Assembly (NCBI GenBank): GCA_910584245.1
Contig: CAJTZF010000038.1
Coordinates: 1 to 5,149, forward strand
Source of the DNA: an uncultured Eubacterium sp.
Lineage (GTDB): Bacteria; Bacillota; Clostridia; Lachnospirales; Lachnospiraceae
Length of the DNA: 5,149 bases
Direction of reading: 5' to 3'
In this document: in pieces, positions 1 through 4,611 of the stretch
Layout: every line of letters starts with the position of its first letter
How positions within the stretch are numbered: the stretch's first letter is position 1
The notes under the pieces: model-generated
Told to the model about the DNA's origin: nothing
What the model saw: only the letters and a program-made list of their open reading frames with translations
The model's database searches: none
Translations under genes and position numbers: made by a program

Positions 1-153
1 CTACTTCTTTACATCTCCAGTCTGATAGGAGATAATAGTTTTATTAGATTGAGAGAATGATCGTTCCCTCCTTTCTCCCCCGGCCGAACCGCTTAAACAA
101 GCGCCGCCCAGCCCTCCCTTTTTATTACCACGATTATCGTAGTACGACTGTCG
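1..153 (-). other. Leader region of a leftward transcript; gene itself lies off the left edge
   Basis: This stretch lies downstream of the leftward promoter at 161-189 and contains no credible gene. On the minus strand it begins in the operator dyad, then runs through a GC-rich, purine-rich block (about 66-118) with G-runs at 118-116, 114-112, 109-107, 81-77 and 68-66 and a short hairpin (CGCTT at 90-94 pairing with AAGCG at 99-103). A strong Shine-Dalgarno-like AGGAGG (72-67) is followed by no ATG, GTG or TTG at usable distance. Nearer the edge, ATCTCC (13-18) and GGAGAT (28-33) form a 6-base inverted repeat, and a GGAG at 18-15 could belong to a start codon just outside the window. The open frame across 1-294 has low-complexity composition, crosses the promoter and lacks a ribosome binding site, so it is treated as non-coding. 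What the leader does is not known. Confidence 0.45.
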
Positions 154-194
154 TAGGTATATCATAGCATAACTACTACGACAGGTCAAGTAGT
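143..194. promoter_or_regulatory. Operator-like inverted repeats over the leftward promoter
   Basis: Three nested symmetries are visible. TACGAC-T-GTCGTA (143-155) is a perfect 6-1-6 dyad at the predicted transcription start. CTGTCGTAG (148-156) and CTACGACAG (176-184) form a perfect 9-base inverted repeat flanking the -10 element. ACTAC (172-176) and GTAGT (190-194) bracket the -35. Two half-sites with the same sequence, one in the spacer and one at the start, are what a dimeric repressor needs. TAC...GTA-ended dyads recall BlaI/MecI/CopY-family operators, but that assignment is a guess from the general form only. Confidence 0.6.
161..189 (-). promoter_or_regulatory. Sigma-A-type promoter, leftward (TTGACC-17-TATGAT)
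   Basis: On the minus strand a -35 TTGACC (189-184) is followed by exactly 17 bases and a -10 TATGAT (166-161). Both hexamers match the consensus at five of six positions. The predicted start is near 153-155, inside an inverted repeat. The transcript would run off the left edge. The spacer and start site overlap dyads, so the promoter is probably repressed by a DNA-binding protein that is not identifiable here. Confidence 0.75.
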
Positions 195-220
195 TTTTCC
201 AAAATTTATTAAAATAAATA

Positions 221-249
221 TTGACTTTTTGTCGATTTTCAACTACACT
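221..249 (+). promoter_or_regulatory. Promoter of the padR-family gene (TTGACT-17-TACACT)
   Basis: The -35 TTGACT (221-226) is separated by 17 bases from a -10 TACACT (244-249), which matches the consensus at four of six positions. Transcription would start near 256, giving a leader of roughly 85 bases before the ATG at 343. The leader holds an AT-rich dyad, GTATATATAC (283-292), about 50 bases before the start codon. It could be an autoregulatory site, but it does not match ATGT-N8-ACAT. The promoter points away from the leftward promoter at 161-189, so the two units are divergent. Confidence 0.55.
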
Positions 250-342
250 ATTAGTAGGATTTTTAAACAATCTATATAAACAGTATATATACATATATTA
301 GCTACCAATAACACACGGAAATTTAGAAAGCAAGGATGAATC

Positions 343-732
343 ATGAATGTAGATACTATCAAGGAAAACTTAAAACGGGGAACGATTGATTTGCTTATTC
401 TCTCCCTATTACAAGAATCTGACAAGTATGGATACCAGCTTAGAAGAGAACTTGTAGAACGCAGCTCGAATAAATATGATCTCAAAGAAGCCACTATGTA
501 TCCAACACTTTATCGTCTTGTTGATTACGGTTTTCTCCAGGATAGTGAAGTAAGGGTAGGAAAACGCAGAACGCGCATTTACTATCATCTCACGGATAAA
601 GGCAGCGAATATCTGCAAGAATTATTGAAAGAATATCTCACTATGACAGAGGCGATTAAGCACGTACTTAATTACGAGGAAACAGCGTCATCGGAAGAAG
701 AAAACAACAGCCGTGATGAAGCGGCAGAGTAA
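343..732 (+). CDS. PadR-family winged-helix transcriptional repressor
   Basis: A 129-residue cytoplasmic DNA-binding protein of the PadR family, normally a dimeric repressor that responds to phenolics, drugs or envelope stress; its ligand is unknown. The RGTIDLLILSLL segment (12-23) and YGYQL (29-33) begin the winged helix. The recognition-helix signature EATMYPTLYRLVDYGFL (49-65) is close to the family's usual E-G-T-L-Y-P-x-L-x-R-L. A basic wing (RVGKRRTRIYYHLTDKG, 71-87) follows, then a C-terminal dimerisation helix to about 110. The last 19 residues are a Glu/Ser/Asn-rich tail of no known role. The start is supported by AAGGA (332-336) six bases before the ATG. The gene stands alone, with its own promoter and a terminator straight after it. 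The partner gene often found downstream of padR (a membrane protein or transporter) is absent. An ATGT-N8-ACAT box over the promoter of the convergent deacetylase gene makes that gene a likely target, by inference. Family assignment is secure. Confidence 0.93.
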   Translation: MNVDTIKENLKRGTIDLLILSLLQESDKYGYQLRRELVERSSNKYDLKEATMYPTLYRLVDYGFLQDSEVRVGKRRTRIYYHLTDKGSEYLQELLKEYLTMTEAIKHVLNYEETASSEEENNSRDEAAE

Positions 733-765
733 ATTATAAAAATAATCTTGTGCAGACATTTAACA

Positions 766-815
766 GGCTCAGTACTACTTGGTTAAAAACCGGTCGGTAC
801 TGAGCCCTTTTTTAT
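766..815 (+). terminator. Intrinsic terminator of the padR-family gene
   Basis: GGCTCAGTAC (766-775) pairs perfectly with GTACTGAGCC (797-806), and the right arm is followed by a run of T from 808. The 21-base loop can fold again (GGTT 781-784 with AACC 788-791), giving a stacked or branched hairpin. It lies 34 bases after the padR stop codon. Read on the minus strand, the stem lacks a following T-run, so it is not an obvious intrinsic terminator for the convergent deacetylase gene, although the structure may still slow polymerase. Confidence 0.88.
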
Positions 816-836
816 TCTTTTAACATAAATTTCACA

Positions 837-2024
837 CTACTCCTGTTTCGGCGGACAGTTATGATGATCCTGTCCAGCTATCATTTTCTGGCCTCTTGCC
901 AGGAACAGTTCCGATACGGACACGACCTGCCAATCCTTCTCCTGAAAATAATCCAAAAGCTCAGGGACAGCAGCTACTGTATTTTTCTCCGTCTCATGCA
1001 TAAGGATGATATCGCCGTCCTTCGCCTTTTTTACATTTGCGATAATATTTTCTGTCGTCGCTTTATCCCAGTCCTTACTGTCCACCCCGCAATGAATAAA
1101 CGGAGCGTTAATACATTGCCTCATCGTGTTGCTGACGGCAAGGTTCGGGGCGCGGAAGAGAAAATTATGGTATCCGGTAATCTCTGTCAATATCGCATTT
1201 GTCTTATCGATCGATTCCGTGATTGCCTCCTCCTTTAAACTACTCAGGGATTTCCAGTCATACGAGTGGTTTCCTACTTCAAACCCTGCTTCCGCCGCCC
1301 GTTTGACCTCATCGCGTTTCGCCTCACTGTTGATCTGGCTGCCGATATAGAAAAATGTCGCATGCGCGTTATGTTCCCGCAACGCATTATGAATCACCAT
1401 GCTGTTATCTGTATCTGCATTGCCGACCGGCCCGTCGTCAAATGTAAATGCTACCATCGGCTTATTCGGATCGATCCAGCTAATATCCGTTCCCTCGTAC
1501 TCGCCTTCTCCCGGCGTCGCTACGGGAGTGCCGGTTGGCGTCTGCGAAGGACTTTCTGTCGGTTCCGGTGTACCGGTAGGCGCCGATGTCGGCACATTGG
1601 AAGGTGTCGCCGTATTTTGTGCTGGCGTCACAGATTGCTCCGGCTTGGGCGATGTAGATACAGTGGATACGGTTTTCTTTACCGTCACCTTACATGCCAG
1701 CTTCTTTGCCCCCACCGCTGCCTGTACGGTAGCTTTCCCGGCTTTCTTCCCCCGGATGCCGACGCTCGCCTTCTTCTTATTTGTCAACGTAATACACTGT
1801 TTTCCCTGCTTTACCGACCACTTAACCTTCTTATTCGCCGGTTTCACTTTAATTGTCTTTACCTTGCCGACGCTGACAGTGATTTTCTTACTACTCAGTT
1901 TCGGTTTTTTCGATGCCGCCTGCGCAGCATCTTGCGATGATATTGACACCCCAAACGTCATTGACAAAATAAGCGCAAAACTGGTCGCCGCTCCCAGCGG
2001 TTTGTTCCAACTATTCTTTTTCAT
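837..2024 (-). CDS. Secreted polysaccharide deacetylase (CE4 / NodB fold) with N-terminal Ig-like domain
   Basis: A 395-residue exported enzyme of carbohydrate esterase family 4, which removes acetyl groups from N-acetylated sugars, usually peptidoglycan or other wall glycans. A signal peptide (basic start, hydrophobic 11-28, probable cleavage after AQA near 36) leads to a Lys/Val-rich bacterial Ig-like domain (about 38-117), a Thr/Pro/Ser linker (118-174), then the NodB domain (about 188-375). Motif 1 TFDDGP (194-199) has both Asp residues. Motif 2 is HSYDW (253-257): the first zinc His is kept, but the second, expected at 257, is Trp. Motif 3 is RAPN (291-294), where an aromatic usually follows the Pro. 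Motif 4 DSKDW (315-319) and motif 5 LMHE (341-344) are intact. Activity is therefore likely but not certain. GGAGG (2036-2032) lies seven bases before the ATG. The gene has its own promoter overlapped by a PadR-type box. The short tail after 376 is hydrophilic with HH and a Cys. The substrate cannot be read from the sequence. Confidence 0.92.
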   Translation of the reverse strand: MKKNSWNKPLGAATSFALILSMTFGVSISSQDAAQAASKKPKLSSKKITVSVGKVKTIKVKPANKKVKWSVKQGKQCITLTNKKKASVGIRGKKAGKATVQAAVGAKKLACKVTVKKTVSTVSTSPKPEQSVTPAQNTATPSNVPTSAPTGTPEPTESPSQTPTGTPVATPGEGEYEGTDISWIDPNKPMVAFTFDDGPVGNADTDNSMVIHNALREHNAHATFFYIGSQINSEAKRDEVKRAAEAGFEVGNHSYDWKSLSSLKEEAITESIDKTNAILTEITGYHNFLFRAPNLAVSNTMRQCINAPFIHCGVDSKDWDKATTENIIANVKKAKDGDIILMHETEKNTVAAVPELLDYFQEKDWQVVSVSELFLARGQKMIAGQDHHNCPPKQE

Positions 2025-2056
2025 TGAAAGACCTCCATTCTCCTTTGATTTGGTAT

Positions 2057-2076
2057 GTATGTCCAGTATAACATAC
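2057..2076. promoter_or_regulatory. PadR-type operator (ATGT-N8-ACAT) over the deacetylase promoter
   Basis: GTATGT (2057-2062) and ACATAC (2071-2076) form a perfect 6-base inverted repeat with an 8-base spacer. It contains ATGT-N8-ACAT, the consensus described for PadR-family repressors. It covers the whole -10, the extended -10 TG and the predicted start site, where a bound dimer would block polymerase. The nearest regulator gene is the PadR-family gene at 343-732, convergent with this transcript. The link between the two is inferred. Confidence 0.55.
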
Positions 2077-2094
2077 TAAGATCGGAATTCGCAA
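2065..2094 (-). promoter_or_regulatory. Extended -10 promoter of the deacetylase gene
   Basis: On the minus strand TATACT (2070-2065) is preceded by TG one base upstream (2073-2072), forming an extended -10. A weak -35, TTGCGA (2094-2089), lies 18 bases upstream. The predicted start near 2058 gives a leader of about 33 bases before the ATG at 2024. No clear terminator separates this promoter from the glycosylase gene ending at 2115, so read-through from the upstream operon is possible. Confidence 0.65.
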
Positions 2095-2114
2095 ACAAAA
2101 ACATTCATATAGCA

Positions 2115-2606
2115 TTATATTTGAAGAAATTTCCTCCACTCCTGCAGCAAACGATCCAGCCGAAAAACCGCATTCGCCGGACTTGTCGACGGCAGCTTCA
2201 CAATATCCACTCCCGTCTGCTCCCTGACATAACGGTCATACAGTTCACATGCTTTCGCCCCATTCCCATATATATAACAAATATTGGACTTTTCTAACAA
2301 CGCCCGTATGTCGTTCACCGTTACATCCCGGATTGAACTGTCACTGGAGCCGGTAATAGTACAGCTCGCAATCACATCCCATACAGCGATGCGGCTCGCA
2401 AGCAGCAACGCCTTCTTTTCTTCAATTGTCTCCGGGAGAGGGCGTCCGGTAATACCAGCGATCACTTTCCAGAAACGGTTTTGCGGGTGTCCATAATAAA
2501 ACTGGTTTTCTCTCGATTTCACCGATGGAAATGTCCCTAAAATTAATATACGGGAATGTTCATCCCATACCGGCTCAAATGTATGGCATATATTTTTGTA
2601 CTCCAT
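2115..2606 (-). CDS. DNA-deoxyinosine (hypoxanthine-DNA) glycosylase, UDG superfamily family 6-like
   Basis: A 163-residue cytoplasmic base-excision repair enzyme predicted to cut hypoxanthine, the product of adenine deamination, from DNA. Uracil or other deaminated bases are possible alternative substrates. The uracil-DNA-glycosylase-superfamily core is seen as the strand and first motif ILILGTFPSVKSREN (20-34), FYYGHPQNRFW (36-46) and the late motif LPSTSPANA (138-146). Asn43 in the HPQNRFW segment is the best candidate for the catalytic Asn typical of the hypoxanthine-specific family, although I have not aligned it. Length fits the family. The ATG is preceded by AAAGGA, which lies immediately after the TGA of the MGMT-like gene; the 12-base gap implies one mRNA and probably coupled translation. 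Family membership is strong, substrate preference moderate. Confidence 0.88.
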   Translation of the reverse strand: MEYKNICHTFEPVWDEHSRILILGTFPSVKSRENQFYYGHPQNRFWKVIAGITGRPLPETIEEKKALLLASRIAVWDVIASCTITGSSDSSIRDVTVNDIRALLEKSNICYIYGNGAKACELYDRYVREQTGVDIVKLPSTSPANAVFRLDRLLQEWRKFLQI

Positions 2607-2618
2607 AGCAATTTCCTT

Positions 2619-2939
2619 TCATTTTGTATCAACCCACGGTGTGTCCCACTGATATTTCTCCATCACAACATGGCCGTTCTCAAACTCAACCCCGTCTGCC
2701 TGAAGCAGCTCCACCTGCTTATTCTCCCCGCCAAAGGCAAAAGCGGATGACACACGGCCATCCTTCGTCACAACCCGGTAACATGGAATCCGGTCCGGGT
2801 CCGGATTGACGTGCAGGGCATACCCGACAACCCTTGCCCATCTGCGGTTTCCCGCAAGGGCCGCCACCTGGCCATAGGTGGCCACCGTCCCTTTCGGAAT
2901 CTGGCAAACAACATCGTATATTTTTTCGTAAGTGTTCAT
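2619..2939 (-). CDS. MGMT-family (O6-alkylguanine-DNA alkyltransferase-like) protein, DNA-binding domain only
   Basis: A 106-residue protein matching the C-terminal DNA-binding domain of O6-alkylguanine-DNA alkyltransferases, without the usual N-terminal domain. Visible are YDVVCQIPKGTVATYGQVA (8-26), whose Tyr22 fits the base-flipping Tyr of the family. RWARVVGYAL (33-42) follows, with Arg36 as the helix-turn-helix arginine finger. The active-site region is IPCYRVV (51-57). The acceptor Cys53 is present, unlike in ATL proteins, where it is Trp, but the His of the usual PCHRV is Tyr54. That His normally helps activate the Cys, so transfer activity may be weak and the protein may instead sense or flag lesions. 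GGGAG lies seven bases before the ATG. It follows the MFS gene by 17 bases and precedes the glycosylase gene by 12, suggesting an operon. Family call is firm; enzymatic status is open. Confidence 0.88.
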   Translation of the reverse strand: MNTYEKIYDVVCQIPKGTVATYGQVAALAGNRRWARVVGYALHVNPDPDRIPCYRVVTKDGRVSSAFAFGGENKQVELLQADGVEFENGHVVMEKYQWDTPWVDTK

Positions 2940-2956
2940 TTTATAGCTCCCTCATT

Positions 2957-4144
2957 TCAAAACTTTCTCACTTTTACCATAGAAATCCCAAAAAATATTA
3001 CGACAGGAAACACAATGGACACGAGAAGCCCTGTCCGCAACGCGCCGCCGGCGGCATTTGCCACCATCCCGACGACCGTGGGCCCGCCCGAGCACCCTAC
3101 GTCGCCCGCCAGGGCCAGAAGGGCATACATCGCCGTACCGCCTCCCGGAATGCGCTTCGCCGCGATACTGAATGTGCCCGGCCAGAAAATTCCCACAGAA
3201 AACCCGCATACCGCGCAGCCGAGCAGACCGGCGGCCGGACTCGGTGCGAGGGAGGCCGTCGCATAGCATAGAACACAGAGAATGGCACAGCCGAGCATAA
3301 ACCTTTTCAGCGGAATGCGTTCACTGAGCTTTCCATACAGCGCCCTTGCGATACCCATAAATACACCGAACGCACATGGCCCCGCCAAATCTCCCACCGT
3401 TTTGGAAATACCGAGCGCCGACTCCGCAAACGCAGACGCCCACTGGCTCATTGCCAGCTCAGACGCCCCCGCGCACACCATGATAACCATAAGAAGCCAG
3501 AATATCTTCTGGCGGAACAACGCCTTTAGCGAAAGCTTTTCGTGCTCCTCCACAATCGGATAAATCGGAACCATCGCAAAATATATCGTGTTCACGAGCG
3601 GCACAGCCGCCCACAAACATGCCAGAATACGCCAGTTCCCAACGCCGAACACGGCAAAAAACAGCGTGGACATAAGCACGAGAAAAACCTGCCCCCAACA
3701 ATAAAAGGAGTGCAGCAGGCTCATTGCCGCCTCTTTTCTCTCTGTCGGGCAAGCTTCTACAATCGGACTAATCAGCACTTCAATAATGCCGCCGCCAATC
3801 GCATATAAAATAACAGAAACTAAAATTCCCACATACGGATCCGAAAAAATGTGCGGAAACAGAGCGAGCCCCGCCACACCTATAGCTGCAAATATATGGG
3901 CAGCTACGATAGCCGGGCGGTATCCAACCCGGTCAACAACGCGGACGGATAGCAAATCCACCAACAGCTGCACAAAAAAATTCACCGTAGTCAGCAGGGT
4001 GATTTTCTGAAGACTAAATCCATAGGTGGCCGTTAATGTCAAAAAAAGCAGCGGTGTAAAATTGTTCACCACCGCCTGGGTAATATACCCCACATAACTG
4101 GCATAAATTGTATGCTCATAACTTGTTTTCATTTTTTGAAACAT
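2957..4144 (-). CDS. Major facilitator superfamily (MFS) transporter, 12 transmembrane segments
   Basis: A 395-residue inner-membrane permease with about twelve hydrophobic segments in two halves (roughly 13-193 and 213-390), separated by a charged loop (195-212). The loop between segments 2 and 3 carries a motif A-like DLLSVRVVDRVGYRP (63-77) with Asp71, Arg72, Gly74 and Arg76. A weaker copy, YGKLSERIPLKRF (270-282), follows segment 8. The GASELAMSQW stretch (226-235) in segment 7 resembles MFS members in the sugar/fucose permease-like group, but the substrate cannot be assigned; efflux of a metabolite or drug is equally possible. The chosen ATG has GAGG 12 bases upstream, which is long; Met5 is an alternative start. 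It is the first gene of an apparent operon with the MGMT-like and glycosylase genes. The 3' half (about 2990-3450) is markedly more GC-rich than the 5' half. Confidence 0.92.
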   Translation of the reverse strand: MFQKMKTSYEHTIYASYVGYITQAVVNNFTPLLFLTLTATYGFSLQKITLLTTVNFFVQLLVDLLSVRVVDRVGYRPAIVAAHIFAAIGVAGLALFPHIFSDPYVGILVSVILYAIGGGIIEVLISPIVEACPTERKEAAMSLLHSFYCWGQVFLVLMSTLFFAVFGVGNWRILACLWAAVPLVNTIYFAMVPIYPIVEEHEKLSLKALFRQKIFWLLMVIMVCAGASELAMSQWASAFAESALGISKTVGDLAGPCAFGVFMGIARALYGKLSERIPLKRFMLGCAILCVLCYATASLAPSPAAGLLGCAVCGFSVGIFWPGTFSIAAKRIPGGGTAMYALLALAGDVGCSGGPTVVGMVANAAGGALRTGLLVSIVFPVVIFFGISMVKVRKF

Positions 4145-4165
4145 ATCTCATATTTTCCTCTTTGA

Positions 4166-4192
4166 ATTATACGATTTTTAAAAACTCCTCAA
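4166..4192 (-). promoter_or_regulatory. Possible promoter directly before the MFS operon
   Basis: A perfect TATAAT (4171-4166) on the minus strand lies just before the AAGAGG ribosome binding site of the MFS gene. The only -35 candidate is TTGAGG (4192-4187) at a short 15-base spacing. The leader would be only about 15-18 bases. It is plausible but weaker than the upstream promoter at 4432-4460, which could also feed the operon. Confidence 0.4.
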
Positions 4193-4209
4193 CTACAAAA
4201 AAGATTCAT

Positions 4210-4224
4210 GTTCAAACTTTGAAC
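4210..4224. promoter_or_regulatory. Perfect 15-base palindrome upstream of the MFS operon
   Basis: GTTCAAA-C-TTTGAAC is fully symmetrical around 4217, and a further half-site TTTGAAC occurs at 4313-4319. It lies about 65 bases before the MFS start and just upstream of the TATAAT at 4166-4171, a typical operator position. Read as leftward RNA it could instead form a small hairpin (stem GTTCAA/TTGAAC) followed after seven bases by six T (4202-4197), a weak attenuator-like arrangement. No regulator in the window is tied to it. Confidence 0.5.
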
Positions 4225-4285
4225 CGTAACACTTTACCAATTCTTCTTATCAACACAACAGGCAATTTTATAACCCCCCTGCTAT

Positions 4286-4301
4286 ATGTGCCTAACAACA
4301 T
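4286..4301. promoter_or_regulatory. Second PadR-type box (ATGT-N8-ACAT)
   Basis: ATGT (4286-4289) and ACAT (4298-4301) are separated by exactly eight bases. The symmetry does not extend beyond four bases per arm, so this is weaker than the site at 2057-2076. It lies about 140 bases upstream of the MFS start. On the minus strand a TATAAA (4272-4267) lies nearby, but without a convincing -35. It may allow the PadR-family protein to control the transporter and repair operon as well, or be chance. Confidence 0.3.
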
Positions 4302-4328
4302 CGTTCGTATTGTTTGAACTCACCACAT

Positions 4329-4409
4329 TCAATCATCAAACATTATACCGGCTACCATTCTTTTTCTAGCTTTAAAAAATAAGTCCGGATTACATGTAAC
4401 CTCTTCCAT
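4329..4409 (-). CDS. Possible small ORF / leader peptide, 26 residues
   Basis: A 26-codon frame starts with MEEVTCNPDLFFKARKRM and ends in ...FDD before TGA. It has a good ribosome binding site, GAGGGAG (4423-4417), seven bases before its ATG, and a near-consensus promoter immediately upstream (TTGTCA-17-TATAAT). The peptide has an acidic N-terminus, a basic centre (K13, R15, K16, R17) and a short hydrophobic stretch; I recognise no family. It could be a leader peptide for the MFS operon 185 bases downstream, an independent microprotein, or the remnant 5' end of a deleted gene. Expression signals are the only support, since the frame is too short for coding statistics. Confidence 0.35.
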   Translation of the reverse strand: MEEVTCNPDLFFKARKRMVAGIMFDD

Positions 4410-4431
4410 CGTGATACTCCCTCTTTACTCT

Positions 4432-4460
4432 ATTATAATATGTGCCTGTAAAGTTGACAA
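4432..4460 (-). promoter_or_regulatory. Strong sigma-A promoter (TTGTCA-17-TATAAT), leftward
   Basis: On the minus strand TTGTCA (4460-4455), exactly 17 bases, then a perfect TATAAT (4437-4432) give one of the best promoter matches in the window. The predicted start near 4425 lies just before the GAGGGAG of the 26-codon ORF, so the leader would be about 15 bases. Transcripts could continue into the MFS operon as a long 5' leader, because no strong intrinsic terminator is visible between 4329 and 4144. Confidence 0.7.
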
Positions 4461-4611
4461 GCACTGATTTTTACTAATGTATCCGTTCTTTCTAATATGC
4501 TGCTCTTATAAAACTATGAATGAGTCCATTATAAGGCAGAGGATATTGTAAAATATTAGAATCCCCCTTATGTCGTGTTATTAAACTATTAAAGGGCTGA
4601 AATAATTTACC

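Noticed and set aside
283..292. GTATATATAC as a PadR autoregulatory operator
   Set aside because: It lacks the ATGT-N8-ACAT spacing, and such AT-only palindromes are expected by chance in this very AT-rich leader.
1..294. Minus-strand 97-codon open frame in the left intergenic region
   Set aside because: It overlaps the leftward promoter and its operators, has no ribosome binding site before its ATG, and its composition looks like translated AT-rich and GC-rich intergenic DNA.
766..815. Bidirectional terminator also serving the deacetylase gene
   Set aside because: On the minus strand the stem is followed by TGTTAAATG rather than a T-run, so only the plus-strand terminator is supported.
1266..2079. 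Two long plus-strand frames (about 225 codons each) opposite the deacetylase
   Set aside because: They are antisense shadows. The minus-strand frame has a signal peptide, an Ig-like domain and CE4 motifs, while the plus frames give Cys/Arg- or Val/Phe-rich sequence with no recognisable domain.
2811..3271. Plus-strand frames of about 150 codons over the MGMT-like and MFS genes
   Set aside because: They cross two well-supported minus-strand genes, are Pro/Arg/Ala-rich as expected from GC-rich antisense, and have no supporting start signals.
4454..4459. Plus-strand TTGACA as a -35 of a rightward promoter
   Set aside because: No acceptable -10 lies 16-18 bases downstream, and the hexamer overlaps the -35 of the better minus-strand promoter.
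4505..4600. Possible terminator of the TPR gene (CCCTT...AAGGG, and ATATT-gtaa-AATAT)
   Set aside because: The stems are only five pairs, one has a 20-plus-base loop, and none is followed by a proper T-run on the minus strand.
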